Shown one piece after another: positions 9,038 to 19,095 of a stretch of DNA of 64,000 nt. The stretch covers positions 124,001 to 188,000 of the forward strand of contig NZ_BEWM01000005.1 of NCBI RefSeq assembly GCF_002723935.1, read 5' to 3'. How positions within the stretch are numbered: the stretch's first letter is position 1; the number at the start of each line of letters is the position of its first letter. The stretch comes from Gluconobacter cerinus. Its GTDB lineage: Bacteria; Pseudomonadota; Alphaproteobacteria; Acetobacterales; Acetobacteraceae. Under the pieces are notes generated by a model. The model saw nothing but the letters and a program-made list of their open reading frames with translations. It did not search any database and had not been told where the DNA came from. The translations under genes and the position numbers were made by a program.

Positions 9038-10705
9038 GTGAAGGCTCTTCTCGCAAATCTGAAGCAGCTCGGCCTCCCACGGCTGGCTGCTCTGGGGGGA
9101 GTGGGGGCGGCGCTGCTTGTGCTGCTCGGAGTTCTGGTCATGCACGGAGCAAATTCCACTACCGGACTGCTCTATCGAGATCTGGATCCCAGAGAAGCCG
9201 GTGAAATCGTAGATCAGCTTGCTAAGGCCCATATTGCGTATCGCCTGCAGGATCAGGGCGCGACGATCATGGTCCCTGATGACGAAGTGGCAAAAGCACG
9301 CCTTCTTCTTGCGAAAAGTGGCCTGCCGTCCGGCGGTTCGGTCGGATATGAGATTTTCGATAAGGGAAACAGTTTTACAGCCACGCAGTTTGAGCAAACG
9401 ATCAACGAGACGCGTGCGCTGGAAGGTGAATTGGAGCGATCAATCCGCTTGATCCACGGTGTTCGCAATGCTCGTGTTCACCTTGTTCTGCGGCACAGAG
9501 AGCTTTTCTCTACGAATGAGCAGGGCGCCCAGGCAAGTGTGCTTCTTTCGATGGAAGGCGCACGCCGTTTGGATGAGGAAAGTATTGCGGCGGTCGTTAA
9601 CCTGGTTTCTGCGGCGGTACCGGGTTTGGAGGCGCAGAATATCTCACTCGTAGACAATCGCGGGCATGTCCTGCTGCGTCAGGGCGCGGGAAGCGTCGAT
9701 GGCAATCAAACGGCAGAAATGCAACGGCAGGCGTTGGAACAACGCATTTCCCGTGAAGTTGAGGACATGTTGGGAGCTTCTGTCGGCATAGGGCGTGTGC
9801 GGGTGGAAGCGACCGTGGCGATGAATAATGATCATGTGCGGGAAACTCAGGAAAGTTACGACCCTGACCAGCAGGTTCTTCGTTCTCAGCAAACCAAAAA
9901 TGACAAAAGTATAAACACACAAGGAGCAGCAAATACGACGGTCGGAAACAATCTGCCGAATGCTAATGCTGGTCAGCCGCAGAACGGAAGTCAAAGCAGC
10001 AGGCAGGAGCAAACGGATAATTACGAGATTGGTAAAAAGGTTCGAACCCTGGTGCAGGATCAGCCACGCATTTCTCGTATCAGTGTCGCTGTCATGGTTG
10101 ATGGAGCCGTGCAGACGGACGTGAAAGGTCAACATGTCTGGCAGCCACGAAATACTCAGGAGCTGGAAAGGCTAACGGCTCTGACCAAGACGGCTATTGG
10201 GTTCGATCAGGCTCGTGGCGATGTTGTTACCGTAATGTCTATGCAGTTTTCGGATATCGAAGCGGCAATACCCACGCCCCAACAGACATTTCTGAAGGGA
10301 ATTTTGAGCCGCTCAAATGAAATGGAAGCTGCGCGTTTCGGTATTTTTGCTCTGTGCCTATTGATGGTGCTTTTCTTTGTCGTGCGCCCCTTGTTGCGTC
10401 CTCCTGGGGGCGGGCTTCCGACCGGGCAGCTTCTTTCTGATGCAAGAAGTGGCGGAGCTCCTCTGCCTGAGTTGGGGGGCACACTGGCGACTGAGGTGGG
10501 AAACCCGACAGCTCTTTTGGCTGCTCCATATGACGCCACGGTACCTTTAACAGAGAGTGACGAAGAGACGGTGGCCGTGAGTGGCGTTTCCGGCCGTATT
10601 CGAGCGTCCTCTGTTCAGCGGGTGGTAGACCTCGTGGAAACGCATCCTGCGGAAAGTATTGCACTGATGCGCAGTTGGCTGATGCCGAGACAGGAGGGGC
10701 ACTAA
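9038..10705 (+). CDS. fliF: Flagellar MS-ring protein FliF
   Basis: FliF forms the MS ring in the inner membrane, the base for the motor and export apparatus. The 555-residue protein has a TM segment near residues 15-37 and ring-building YscJ/FliF domains with TGLLYRDLDPREAGEIVDQL and ARVHLVLRHRELF. A low-complexity periplasmic region follows at about 270-330. A second TM lies near 430-450 (FGIFALCLLMVLFFVVRPLL), with a cytoplasmic tail that should bind FliG. The start is GTG at 9038. The 164 bases between flgD and fliF hold no gene. fliG starts two bases after the stop. Confidence 0.95.
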   Translation: MKALLANLKQLGLPRLAALGGVGAALLVLLGVLVMHGANSTTGLLYRDLDPREAGEIVDQLAKAHIAYRLQDQGATIMVPDDEVAKARLLLAKSGLPSGGSVGYEIFDKGNSFTATQFEQTINETRALEGELERSIRLIHGVRNARVHLVLRHRELFSTNEQGAQASVLLSMEGARRLDEESIAAVVNLVSAAVPGLEAQNISLVDNRGHVLLRQGAGSVDGNQTAEMQRQALEQRISREVEDMLGASVGIGRVRVEATVAMNNDHVRETQESYDPDQQVLRSQQTKNDKSINTQGAANTTVGNNLPNANAGQPQNGSQSSRQEQTDNYEIGKKVRTLVQDQPRISRISVAVMVDGAVQTDVKGQHVWQPRNTQELERLTALTKTAIGFDQARGDVVTVMSMQFSDIEAAIPTPQQTFLKGILSRSNEMEAARFGIFALCLLMVLFFVVRPLLRPPGGGLPTGQLLSDARSGGAPLPELGGTLATEVGNPTALLAAPYDATVPLTESDEETVAVSGVSGRIRASSVQRVVDLVETHPAESIALMRSWLMPRQEGH

Positions 10706-10707
10706 CA

Positions 10708-11721
10708 ATGATTGGACTGGAAAAATCTGTCACAGGTGCGCAAAAGTCCGCCATTCTGATGATGGCATTAGGAGAAGATAATTGCGCGCGCCTCTTTGAG
10801 CAGATGCACGAAGAAGAAATTCGAGAAATTTCTGCCGCGATGTCTCAGCTTGGAATGGTCTCTGCAGAAACTGTCGAAAGCGTCTGTCACGAATTCAGCC
10901 GGAGCCTCGGGTCTTCAGAAGTTTTGATTGGCGATATCGAAACAACTGAACGATTGCTCAAAAATACGCTTCCCGCTGGGCGAGCAGCGGCCATCATGGA
11001 AGAAATTCGTGGTCCTGCCGGGCGAACTATGTGGGACAAACTTGGAAACGTCTCAGAGGCAGTGCTCGCTAATTATTTAAAAAATGAATATCCGCAAACG
11101 GTCGCAGTTATTCTTAGCAGGATCAAGGCAGCGCATTCGGCGAAAGTTCTCGCTCTGCTGCCTGAAGAATTTTCGCTCGATGTTATGACGCGGATGCTGA
11201 AAATGGAAAATGTGCAAAAGGGTGTTTTGCACAGTGTGGAGCAGACATTAAGATCCGAGTTTGTCTCTAACCTTCCGCGTGGTTCGCATAGAGACAGCCA
11301 CGAAGTTCTTGCAGATATCTTCAATAATTTTGATCGAAGACTTGAAGCACGCTTTATGACGGCCCTGGATGAGCGCAGTCATGATGATGCGGAGCGAATT
11401 AAAGGCCTCATGTTTACTTTCGAGGAATTGGCTCAGGTTCCTGTAGAGGGCCTTATGGTGTTGCTTAATCAGATTGCACGCGAAAGCTTGCCGATTGCTC
11501 TTAAGGGTGCAAGCGAGAAACTGCGAAGTGCATTTCTTGCGGCAATGTCTGAGCGTGCAGGGCGTATTCTTATAGATGAAGTTGAAGCATTAGGCCCTGT
11601 GCGCGTTAAGGACGTCGATGCGGCACAGAGTGATATTCTGCTTGTTGCCAAAGTTCTTCTTGATCGTGGGGAAATTGAACTTCTGGATCAAGAACAGGCC
11701 GCGAATGAGATGCTCGTATGA
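10708..11721 (+). CDS. fliG: Flagellar motor switch protein FliG
   Basis: FliG sits on the cytoplasmic face of the MS ring, transmits torque from the stator and is part of the rotor switch. The 337-residue protein shows the three FliG domains. The N-terminal domain begins GAQKSAILMMALGEDN, the middle domain contains NEYPQTVAVILSRI (an EHPQ-like motif), and the C-terminal domain carries the charged torque helix around IMFTFEELAQV-like residues (GLMFTFEELAQVP) and MSERAGRILIDEVEALGPVR. ATG at 10708 was chosen; a frame extension upstream overlaps fliF and lacks homology. It overlaps fliH by ATGA. Confidence 0.96.
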   Translation: MIGLEKSVTGAQKSAILMMALGEDNCARLFEQMHEEEIREISAAMSQLGMVSAETVESVCHEFSRSLGSSEVLIGDIETTERLLKNTLPAGRAAAIMEEIRGPAGRTMWDKLGNVSEAVLANYLKNEYPQTVAVILSRIKAAHSAKVLALLPEEFSLDVMTRMLKMENVQKGVLHSVEQTLRSEFVSNLPRGSHRDSHEVLADIFNNFDRRLEARFMTALDERSHDDAERIKGLMFTFEELAQVPVEGLMVLLNQIARESLPIALKGASEKLRSAFLAAMSERAGRILIDEVEALGPVRVKDVDAAQSDILLVAKVLLDRGEIELLDQEQAANEMLV

Positions 11722-12389
11722 GTATTCCTGATTTCGACCGCCGCGATCAGGTGTCCAAAGTTCTTTACGCTGAAGATTTTGACATCCCGGTTTTGTCTCC
11801 AGTCGAACCAGAACCAGTCTCAGATCTGTCTGCTGGGGAAATAACTACACCTGAACTCTACACTGCCGAAGATTTAGATTTTGCCTGTAGGCAGGAAAAA
11901 GAACGAGTGTCTGCACTCGAAAGGAATTTTTATGAAAAAGAAAAATCTGAGTGGAAGAACTGTATCGAGAATAATTCTTTAAATATTATAAAAAAAATTT
12001 CTGATCAGATGAATCAATGTGCACGGCAAGAAGCTGAAAATTCCTCAATCGCCATTTTTTCTCATCTAGCAAAAATTTTTCCATCCCTTTTGGAAAATTA
12101 TGGTCCCAGAGAACGGGATGTATTGATTGATAAAATCATGCCAACCCTCAGAGAGGCTGCGCGCATCAGAATAGAAGCTAAATCTCAGGAAATTCAGCAT
12201 TTATTAACGTTGTGTGAGCGAGAAGGAGTGGAAGTGATTGATTGTCGTGCAGATGACACTTTGGCTTCGGGAGATTTTCGAATTTTTTGGGCGACGGGAA
12301 AGGCTTGCCGAGAGGCAGGAACCTTGGTGCAGGAAATTTTGAAAATATTTTCTCTGGATAAAGTTTTACCTGCAGTGAGCGCGGAATAA
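11718..12389 (+). CDS. fliH: FliH-like flagellar export ATPase regulator
   Basis: FliH binds and restrains the export ATPase FliI and tethers it to the export gate through FliN. The 223-residue protein has an acidic N terminus, a long predicted coiled coil (about residues 55-110, rich in Glu, Lys and Gln) and a C-terminal globular part. That part contains VEVIDCRADDTLASGDFRIFW and a closing helix, matching the FliH/YscL C-terminal pattern. It is noticeably richer in A+T than its neighbours, with an A-run near 11988. It overlaps fliG by ATGA and ends five bases before fliN. fliI is not in this window. Confidence 0.8.
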   Translation: MSIPDFDRRDQVSKVLYAEDFDIPVLSPVEPEPVSDLSAGEITTPELYTAEDLDFACRQEKERVSALERNFYEKEKSEWKNCIENNSLNIIKKISDQMNQCARQEAENSSIAIFSHLAKIFPSLLENYGPRERDVLIDKIMPTLREAARIRIEAKSQEIQHLLTLCEREGVEVIDCRADDTLASGDFRIFWATGKACREAGTLVQEILKIFSLDKVLPAVSAE

Positions 12390-12394
12390 TTGAA

Positions 12395-12727
12395 ATGACT
12401 GATACACAGAATAATTTCGATCTTGATGACGTCGAAGCAGTATCGGCGCAGTCTGTAGAGCCGCCTCGCTTCGCTCATGATCTCGAAGCGATCTACGATA
12501 TTCCTGTAACGGTCAGTGCCGTTCTGGGACGTGCCAATATGCAGGTGAGCCAGCTATTACGATTGGGACGCGGGGCTGTTGTGGAGCTTGATCGAAAAGT
12601 CGGTGATTCGATCGACATTCTCGTAAATAATCGTCTGATAGCTCGTGGTGAAGTCGTGATGGTGGATGAGAATAGACTTGGTGTAACCATGACGGAAATT
12701 ATCAAATCTGGAAAAGTTAAAAACTGA
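12395..12727 (+). CDS. fliN: Flagellar motor switch protein FliN
   Basis: FliN is the C-ring protein at the bottom of the rotor, and takes part in switching and in docking FliH-FliI. The 110-residue protein is mostly the SpoA domain: IYDIPVTVSAVLGRANMQVS, then LGRGAVVELDRKVGDSIDIL and the closing RLGVTMTEII. The short acidic N-terminal extension is usual for this family. ATG at 12395 follows the fliH stop by five bases. fliM is not adjacent here. Confidence 0.95.
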   Translation: MTDTQNNFDLDDVEAVSAQSVEPPRFAHDLEAIYDIPVTVSAVLGRANMQVSQLLRLGRGAVVELDRKVGDSIDILVNNRLIARGEVVMVDENRLGVTMTEIIKSGKVKN

Positions 12728-12803
12728 AAAAATTTCCTAATATTTAACTTATACCGATATATTTTTTTCTAAGACGAAAATTTAATTAGGTAAGACTATT
12801 ATT

Positions 12804-14954
12804 ATGAACACATCAGAAGGGGTTCTTTCTTCCTTTGTGAAAAAGACCTCTCTCTCTGGTTATTTTCAGAAAATGCCCTTGCCCGCCTGGTTGCAAGGAG
12901 GGCAGCGTTGGCTGCCGGGAACAGATGTTGGATTGGCACTGGCAGTTGCCGGATTGCTCTCAGTTCTCGTCTTGCCGCTGCCGACATTCATTCTGGATGT
13001 CGGGCTGGCCCTCTCAGTCACGGCGTCCGTACTTGTCCTGATGGTCGCTTTGTTTTTAACGCGACCACTTGATTTCACCTCTTTCCCAACATTGCTGCTC
13101 CTCACAACATTGCTCCGTCTGTCGCTGGAGGTTGCGACAACCAGACTTATTCTTAGTCACGGTTATGAGGGGATGTATGCAGCTGGCCATGTCGTAGCTG
13201 CCTTCGGAGGTTTTCTGATGGGAGGTGACGTCGTAATCGGCGCGATCCTGTTTGCAATCCTTCTGGTTGTGAATTTCATGGTGATCACTAAGGGGTCAGG
13301 GCGTATTGCTGAAGTGGCAGCACGCTTTTCGCTGGATGCCATGCCTGGAAAGCAGATGGCGATTGATGCTGAACTGTCTTCTGGCGCCATCAGTGACAAA
13401 ATTGCACGGCAGCGCCGTAAAGAACTCCAGGAAGAAAGTGGGTTCTATGGAGCGATGGATGGTGCGGCCAAGTTCGTCCGTGGAGATGCAATCGCGAGTT
13501 TGATCATTACGGCAATCAATATCGTCGGAGGGTTAGCCATTGGCATTGGGCGTCATGGGATGACTGTGGCGGATGCCGCATCTGCTTTCACGACTTTGAC
13601 GATCGGCGATGGCCTGGTTTCGCAAATTCCTGCTCTGCTTGTCTCTACGGCCTCGGGTATTGTGGTGACCAAGGGAGGTACTGAAGGTGCGGCGGACGTA
13701 GCTTTGGTGCGGCAACTTGGCGGCAACCCCAAACCGCTTGCTTTGGCAGCTGGCTCAGCGGCTGTCCTGTCATTAATGCCTGGGTTGCCGACGCTTCCCT
13801 TTCTTGGTTTGGCAGCTCTTGCAGGAGGAGGAGCGTGGTTGCGACATCGCTCACCTGTTAAGGATCAGAATGCTGAAGAGGATGCTGTCAGCCTTCCTGA
13901 AAACACGCAGTCTGGTGAGCCCCCCATTACCGAAAGCCTCCGTGTTGATTTGCTACGTTTAGAGTTGGGCTTTAATTTGCTCTCAATTGCGAGCGGTGAT
14001 GGTGCGCGGTTAACTGAACAAATCAAGGTTCTCAGAAGAACAATTGCTGGAGAAATGGGATTTATTCTGCCTCCCGTCCGTATTCAGGACAATCTTCAGC
14101 TTTCTTCCGACGCGTATGCTGTAAAAATTAAAGAAATCGAAATTGGACATGGAGAAGTACGGATTAGTCGGATTTTGGCGATGAATCCGAAGGGAGGTTT
14201 GCCAGACTTGCATGGTGAGGAAACGCGAGAGCCGGCATTTAATCTCCCAGCATTGTGGATTGATCAAAGTGAACGAGAGAATGCGATTATCAAGGGATAT
14301 ACAGTCGTTGATCCAGCAAGCGTCATTATTACGCACTTAACGGAGTTGGTTCGGGAAAACATGGCCGATCTCCTGTCTTACTCCGAGACACAGAAACTTC
14401 TGGATGACATGCCACGAGATCAGCAGAAACTGATTGTCGATCTTATTCCGTCTCAAGTGTCAGTGAGTGTTGTTCAGAGAGTTCTACAAAGTCTTCTTGC
14501 GGAGCAGATTTCAATTCGTGATCTGTCGGGTATTTTAGAGGCGCTTCAGGAAGGCTGTGGGCAAGGTCTCAAATCTGTACTGGCGTTGACCTCACATGTT
14601 CGGAGCCGTTTGGCGCGTCAGATCAGCTTCGCTGTTACCGGACCAAAGGGCTATATTCCTGTTTTGACACTAAGCCCCGATTGGGAAGTCGTGTTGTCAG
14701 AAAACATGATTGGTCCTGCAGATGATCGCCAGTTGGCGCTCCCGCCATCTCGCCTGAACGAACTGGTAGGCAAGCTGAGGCAGGCTTTGGATGTAGCTTT
14801 GGGGCAGGGTGAAAACCCGGTTATTCTTGTCGCCGGGGGGATGCGTCGTCCGATGCGAATGATTGTGGAACGCATTCGCCCAGCGACCATGGTTCTATCG
14901 CAAACAGAAATTTCTACTCGCGCAAAGATACGGACCGTCGGGGTCATTCAGTAA
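12804..14954 (+). CDS. flhA: Flagellar export gate protein FlhA
   Basis: FlhA is the large integral subunit of the flagellar type III export gate. The 716-residue protein has about eight N-terminal TM segments (residues 35-330). The conserved FHIPEP-type cytoplasmic loop includes RFSLDAMPGKQMAIDAELSSG and a MDGAAKFVRGDAIA block. The C-terminal cytoplasmic domain, from about 360, binds export chaperones, and QTEISTRAKIRTVGVI lies at its end. Length and motifs are complete. It is the last gene of this flagellar block; the following gene is unrelated. Confidence 0.96.
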   Translation: MNTSEGVLSSFVKKTSLSGYFQKMPLPAWLQGGQRWLPGTDVGLALAVAGLLSVLVLPLPTFILDVGLALSVTASVLVLMVALFLTRPLDFTSFPTLLLLTTLLRLSLEVATTRLILSHGYEGMYAAGHVVAAFGGFLMGGDVVIGAILFAILLVVNFMVITKGSGRIAEVAARFSLDAMPGKQMAIDAELSSGAISDKIARQRRKELQEESGFYGAMDGAAKFVRGDAIASLIITAINIVGGLAIGIGRHGMTVADAASAFTTLTIGDGLVSQIPALLVSTASGIVVTKGGTEGAADVALVRQLGGNPKPLALAAGSAAVLSLMPGLPTLPFLGLAALAGGGAWLRHRSPVKDQNAEEDAVSLPENTQSGEPPITESLRVDLLRLELGFNLLSIASGDGARLTEQIKVLRRTIAGEMGFILPPVRIQDNLQLSSDAYAVKIKEIEIGHGEVRISRILAMNPKGGLPDLHGEETREPAFNLPALWIDQSERENAIIKGYTVVDPASVIITHLTELVRENMADLLSYSETQKLLDDMPRDQQKLIVDLIPSQVSVSVVQRVLQSLLAEQISIRDLSGILEALQEGCGQGLKSVLALTSHVRSRLARQISFAVTGPKGYIPVLTLSPDWEVVLSENMIGPADDRQLALPPSRLNELVGKLRQALDVALGQGENPVILVAGGMRRPMRMIVERIRPATMVLSQTEISTRAKIRTVGVIQ

Positions 14955-15079
14955 GAACCCAAGAGTGCATGGCTCTCGTGTGTTGCAAGTTGCCATCTGA
15001 GTCTAAGGGTGTACGGGCTTACCTCGGACTTTGTGATCGCTTATGGTCTCTGGTCATTGCTAAAGGGAATGTACCGACC

Positions 15080-15922
15080 ATGCGTGTTGCACTGATCCAG
15101 ATGGCTCCTTCGGCTGACCGGGATGCAAATATTGCTCAGGCTCAGAAGCTCGTGGCGGATGCAGTAAAAGCCGAAAATCCTGTCTTGGTGGTTTTGCCAG
15201 AGGTGTGGAGTTGCCTGGGCGGGACGGCTGAGACCAAGCATGCCAGCGCTGAGCAACTCCCGGCTCCTGGAGAGTCTGGTGGTCCGCTGTATGAGGCTTT
15301 GCGCGCAATGGCCAAAGAGCACGGTATTTGGGTTCATGGTGGCTCGATCGGAGAAACCGTCTCGGGTGAGGGGAAAGACAAGTTGGCGAATACATCGCTG
15401 ATCTTTGACCCTCACGGCAATGAATGCGGACGCTACAGGAAAATTCACCTTTTTGATGTGGTCACGCCGAATGGGGATGGTTATCGGGAGAGTGATAACT
15501 ATGTGCCAGGCGACAGCGTAGAGGTTGTAGATATTTCAGGCGTCCCGACGGGTCTCGCCATTTGCTACGATTTGCGTTTTGCTGAGCTGTTTCTTGCATT
15601 GCGAGCCGCAGATGTGGCGATGATCATTTTGCCTGCTGCGTTTACACAGCAGACAGGGGAGGCTCATTGGGAAATCCTGATCCGGGCACGTGCGATAGAA
15701 ACGCAGTCTTGGGTCATTGCCTGTGGGACAGCCGGTTGGCATACGGATGCCGCTGGCAACGAGCGTCAGACATATGGTCACTCCATGATTGTAAATCCGT
15801 GGGGCGAGGTTGTTCTGAAGCTGGGGGGCGAAGCTGCTTGGGGAACTGCCGATCTCGATTTTGATCAGGTGCGCCAGGTGCGTGAACGTATGCCAATTCA
15901 GGCAAACAGGCAGTTGATCTGA
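15080..15922 (+). CDS. Nit1/Nit2-like carbon-nitrogen hydrolase (probable omega-amidase or deaminated glutathione amidase)
   Basis: This nitrilase-superfamily amidase has 280 residues. The catalytic triad is visible: E41 (LPEVW), K121 (YRKIHLFD) and C162 (ICYDLRF). IHLFDV and the [17 protein letters not shown] block are typical of the Nit branch, which hydrolyses deaminated glutathione or omega-amides such as alpha-ketoglutaramate. ATG at 15080 begins the canonical MRVALIQM strand; the frame extends 37 codons further upstream, but that part has no family character. It ends five bases before the NAD kinase gene, so the two are probably an operon. Confidence 0.88.
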   Translation: MRVALIQMAPSADRDANIAQAQKLVADAVKAENPVLVVLPEVWSCLGGTAETKHASAEQLPAPGESGGPLYEALRAMAKEHGIWVHGGSIGETVSGEGKDKLANTSLIFDPHGNECGRYRKIHLFDVVTPNGDGYRESDNYVPGDSVEVVDISGVPTGLAICYDLRFAELFLALRAADVAMIILPAAFTQQTGEAHWEILIRARAIETQSWVIACGTAGWHTDAAGNERQTYGHSMIVNPWGEVVLKLGGEAAWGTADLDFDQVRQVRERMPIQANRQLI

Positions 15923-15927
15923 CGAGT

Positions 15928-16686
15928 ATGAAAATTGCTTTTGTAGCGGCGTCAACAGACGCCGCCCAGGATGCACTCGCAGTTCTGGTCGCTCGCTATG
16001 GAAACGTTCCGCTCGAAAGCGCTGATGTGGCTGTCAGTCTGGGGGGCGATGGCTTCATGCTCGAAACGCTTCATCGTGTTCTTGGGCTTGAGTTGGCCGT
16101 GTACGGTATGAATTACGGAACCATCGGGTTCCTTATGAACACGCCCAATGAAGATGATCTACCGGAACGCCTGTTAAATGCGCAGCCTTCCTTGCTACAT
16201 CCGCTGCATATGACGGCAAGGACAGTCAATGGAGAGGTGTCTGAAGCGCGGGCATTTAATGACGTGTTCCTCTTTCGCCAGACACGCCAGACATCCCGAA
16301 TTCGTATTGAGGTTGATGGCCGGACAAGGCTGGAAGAGTTGATTTGTGACGGGGTCATTGTTGCGACCCCTGCGGGATCGACGGCGTACAATCTTTCCGC
16401 GCATGGCCCCATCGTGCCCCTGAGTGCGAACATCTTACCGTTGACGCCAATTTCTGCTTTCCGTCCCAGGCGTTGGCGGGGCGCTCTCCTGCCATCGACG
16501 GCCGTGGTCAGACTGACGTTGATGGACACAGACAAGCGACCCACGGCGGCAGTTGCAGATTTCAAGGAAATTCGTGATGTGGCTGAGGTGATTGTCAAAG
16601 AGGACCGCAAGCTGCATGCCACGGTCCTCTTCGATCCAGATCACGGGCTGTCCGAGCGTATTATCGCTGAACAGTTTCTGGAGTAA
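15928..16686 (+). CDS. nadK: NAD kinase
   Basis: NadK phosphorylates NAD to NADP, a key cofactor for the many NADP-dependent oxidoreductases of acetic acid bacteria. The 252-residue protein has the GGDG motif ([14 protein letters not shown], about residues 35-48) and the [10 protein letters not shown] block. The second conserved region, [20 protein letters not shown], lies at about 147-166. The length is typical of the short alphaproteobacterial form. The start at ATG 15928 follows the amidase stop by five bases. It converges on the leftward dehydrogenase ending at 16692. Confidence 0.95.
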   Translation: MKIAFVAASTDAAQDALAVLVARYGNVPLESADVAVSLGGDGFMLETLHRVLGLELAVYGMNYGTIGFLMNTPNEDDLPERLLNAQPSLLHPLHMTARTVNGEVSEARAFNDVFLFRQTRQTSRIRIEVDGRTRLEELICDGVIVATPAGSTAYNLSAHGPIVPLSANILPLTPISAFRPRRWRGALLPSTAVVRLTLMDTDKRPTAAVADFKEIRDVAEVIVKEDRKLHATVLFDPDHGLSERIIAEQFLE

Positions 16687-16691
16687 CTGTT

Positions 16692-17624
16692 TTACAGGAT
16701 GGGTGTCAGTAACGGCTTACCGTCAAAGTGCGCGATGAGATTGTCGACCATCAGGTTGCCCATAATGGTCCGCGTTTCTACGGTTGCCGATGCCTGATGA
16801 GCTTGCAGGACCGTATTATCAAGCTTGAAGAAGTCGGGATTGATGTTTGGTTCATTCTGGAACACATCCAGTCCCGCGCCTGCAATCCGCTTTTCTTGCA
16901 AAGCTGAAAGCAAAGCTGCCTCATCGACAACCGATCCGCGAGCAATGTTGATGAGGACGCCGTCTGCCCCTAGAGCTTCAAGAATTTCCGCATCAACCAT
17001 ATTGGCTGAGCGAGGACCTCCCGAGACTGCCAGAACGAGAATATCGCTCCATTCAGCCAGTTTTTTCAGATCACTTTCGAAGCGTACGGCGCTTTCAGGA
17101 CGTGGCTTGGAATTGAAATAGGCCAGTTCCATACCGAATGCTGCTGCACGATGGGCAATGGCTTGCCCGATCTGACCAAAACCTGCGATGCCCATCCGCT
17201 TTCCGGTCACGCTGCGGGACAGCGGCAGCGAATTTCTGGACCATTCACCGGAGCGAACAAGACGGTCATTCAAGACCGTGTCACGCATGACTGATAGCGT
17301 CAGGACAATGGCCATGTCTGCAACATCATCGGTAAGGGTGCCGAGCGTTGTCGCAACACCAATTTTGCGGCGGCGTGCTTCGTCAAGGTCGATCTGATCT
17401 GTCCCGACGCCGTTGACGGCGATGACTTCTAACGCAGGAAGCGCGTCCATAAGGGGGCGCGGAATTCCTGAACCGCCGCCAGTGGCCACCCCCCGGACTT
17501 TATCTGCGATTGGCTTGAGCTGATCGAGGTCACGGTATTTGTGCAGGTTAAAATGCTCTTCAAGTCGCGCTACGATCCCGGCTGGGAAAGGGTCGATCAT
17601 GAGCAGGTCAGGTTTGGTAGACAA
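16692..17624 (-). CDS. D-isomer-specific 2-hydroxyacid dehydrogenase (probable glyoxylate/hydroxypyruvate reductase)
   Basis: The 310-residue protein has the two-domain fold of NAD(P)-dependent 2-hydroxyacid dehydrogenases. The Rossmann motif GFGQIGQAIAHRAAAFG lies near residues 149-165, the catalytic Arg in INIARGSVVDE, a Glu in the FQNEPNI segment, and the general-base His in LQAHQASAT. NSKPRPES just after the Rossmann strand has Ser/Arg where an Asp would favour NAD, which suggests NADPH use. The exact substrate (glyoxylate, hydroxypyruvate or another 2-oxoacid) cannot be read from sequence. The start is TTG at 17624-17622. Confidence 0.88.
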   Translation of the reverse strand: MSTKPDLLMIDPFPAGIVARLEEHFNLHKYRDLDQLKPIADKVRGVATGGGSGIPRPLMDALPALEVIAVNGVGTDQIDLDEARRRKIGVATTLGTLTDDVADMAIVLTLSVMRDTVLNDRLVRSGEWSRNSLPLSRSVTGKRMGIAGFGQIGQAIAHRAAAFGMELAYFNSKPRPESAVRFESDLKKLAEWSDILVLAVSGGPRSANMVDAEILEALGADGVLINIARGSVVDEAALLSALQEKRIAGAGLDVFQNEPNINPDFFKLDNTVLQAHQASATVETRTIMGNLMVDNLIAHFDGKPLLTPIL

Positions 17625-17641
17625 GTCGGTTCTCCTGTTGA

Positions 17642-18133
17642 TCAGTGACGGGAGGGAAGAGTGTCGAGCTCTTTGTCCGCAAGGGCACGGCAGGCGTATT
17701 CAACGTCGTTCCAGGTGATCGTAAAGCCGCTTTCTGGGCCATAATAAGGATCATCGACGTCTTCACCCTCTCGGCCAGGAATATGGTCGAGCATAAGGGA
17801 GAGGCGCGCTCTACTGTCCGAGGGCTGCATATTTTGCAGGTGGGTCAGATGTGAGTGATCGAGCGCAATGATGTGGTCAAAACGGTAAAAATCATCTTCG
17901 CAGATGAGGCGTGATCTAAGTGCTGAAGCGTCCAGGCCGTGTTGGCTTGCTACCTTGCAGGCTCTCGGATCTGGTGGATACCCGAGGTGCCAATGTCCAA
18001 TAGCAGCTGAATCAATATCGAGTTCAAGTTCTCGCCTTTCAGCCTCTCGACGCATGGCAAGTTCAGCGAGTGGAGAGCGGCATATATTGCCAGTGCAGAC
18101 AAAGAGGAAGCTATTTAAGCGCCGGTTAGCCAT
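17642..18133 (-). CDS. Low-molecular-weight protein-tyrosine phosphatase
   Basis: This cytoplasmic phosphatase has 163 residues. The P-loop VCTGNICRSPLAE (catalytic Cys and Arg of CX5R) lies at about 12-24, and the general-acid Asp is in DVDDPYYG near residue 130. The fold and length are normal for the family. In other bacteria these enzymes dephosphorylate bacterial tyrosine kinases or small molecules. ATG at 18133 begins MANRRLNSF; an extension to 18301 overlaps the next gene and is not supported. It overlaps the 3' end of the transporter gene by about 19 bases, so the two are likely co-transcribed. Confidence 0.9.
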   Translation of the reverse strand: MANRRLNSFLFVCTGNICRSPLAELAMRREAERRELELDIDSAAIGHWHLGYPPDPRACKVASQHGLDASALRSRLICEDDFYRFDHIIALDHSHLTHLQNMQPSDSRARLSLMLDHIPGREGEDVDDPYYGPESGFTITWNDVEYACRALADKELDTLPSRH

Positions 18134-19095
18134 ATGAAAAATGCCATTGTTGCAATGGAAGTCAGTGTTCCGAAAAACAGGACGGAAGCGATTTCGCGTT
18201 CCAGAACGTGATACCGCATTGCCAGAATAACGTTGATGGAGGCACTTGGGATTGCCATCGTCAACACACTTTCCTGAAGGGCCTGCGGGGGAAGGTGCCA
18301 CGCTCGAGCCAAAGCATAGATTATTCCCGGAATGACAATGTTGCGGATCCCCACAATCGTGCCCACCAGAGGACTAAAACGAACCTGCCGCGTAAAAAGG
18401 ACGACGCCTGATGCGAACAGAGCTGCTCCTCCCGTCGTATGGCCGAGCAGAAGAAAGGACCCCTTCAGGAATACGGGCAGGAAAGCGCCAGCACTGACGA
18501 GCACAAGAGCTAACAGCGGCACCCAGACCACGGGCTCACGGCATGAATGAAGAAGATGCCCTACCAGTTCACGAAGTTCGTTGCGTCTTTCCGTCGTAGT
18601 GTCGTGGGCCTGTCGGTTTCCGTGATCGTGCCCCATCAGAATAAGGGTAATGGGTAACTGGATCAGGTTCATCGCTAGGGCGGCGATTGAAATCGGCACA
18701 CCGCTGGCAGCCCCGAAAATCTGCCCTAAAACTGGGATACCAATAAACGGGACCGAGGGACCGGTGATTGTCATGGCAATGATGGCGGCTTCGCTCAGTC
18801 GGCGCTTCAGTGCAAAACGGAATACACTGAAAACGGCAGCATATCCGCCCACCATTGCCAAAAGTATGAGCGCCGCTACCGGACCAGCAGACAGCACCTG
18901 AGCTTTGGGCGTGCTCAGAATGGAGACGAAGAGTTCGAGCGGAAGGGCATAGAGCATGACCAGTCGCGTCAGAACGCCTGCCTGCTGGGCATCAAAATCT
19001 TTACGGTACGCGGCGAAATAGCCGAAGCCCAGTGTGACCAGAATGGGCAAAATAGCCTGGATGATCGTGAGCAGCAGGTTTGGCGAAGAGGTCAT
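18115..19095 (-). CDS. AEC family (auxin efflux carrier-like) transporter
   Basis: The 326-residue protein has about ten TM segments in two halves joined by a hydrophilic loop with a His/Asp-rich stretch (about residues 155-175). LLTIIQAILPILVTLGFGYFAA at the N terminus and the second-half pattern with PSASINVILAMRYHV fit the AEC family. Members export auxin-like acids or move malonate, malate or other carboxylates. The substrate here is unknown; a carboxylate is plausible in an acid-producing bacterium. The gene is read leftward, upstream of the phosphatase gene. Confidence 0.85.
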   Translation of the reverse strand: MTSSPNLLLTIIQAILPILVTLGFGYFAAYRKDFDAQQAGVLTRLVMLYALPLELFVSILSTPKAQVLSAGPVAALILLAMVGGYAAVFSVFRFALKRRLSEAAIIAMTITGPSVPFIGIPVLGQIFGAASGVPISIAALAMNLIQLPITLILMGHDHGNRQAHDTTTERRNELRELVGHLLHSCREPVVWVPLLALVLVSAGAFLPVFLKGSFLLLGHTTGGAALFASGVVLFTRQVRFSPLVGTIVGIRNIVIPGIIYALARAWHLPPQALQESVLTMAIPSASINVILAMRYHVLEREIASVLFFGTLTSIATMAFFIWLTGA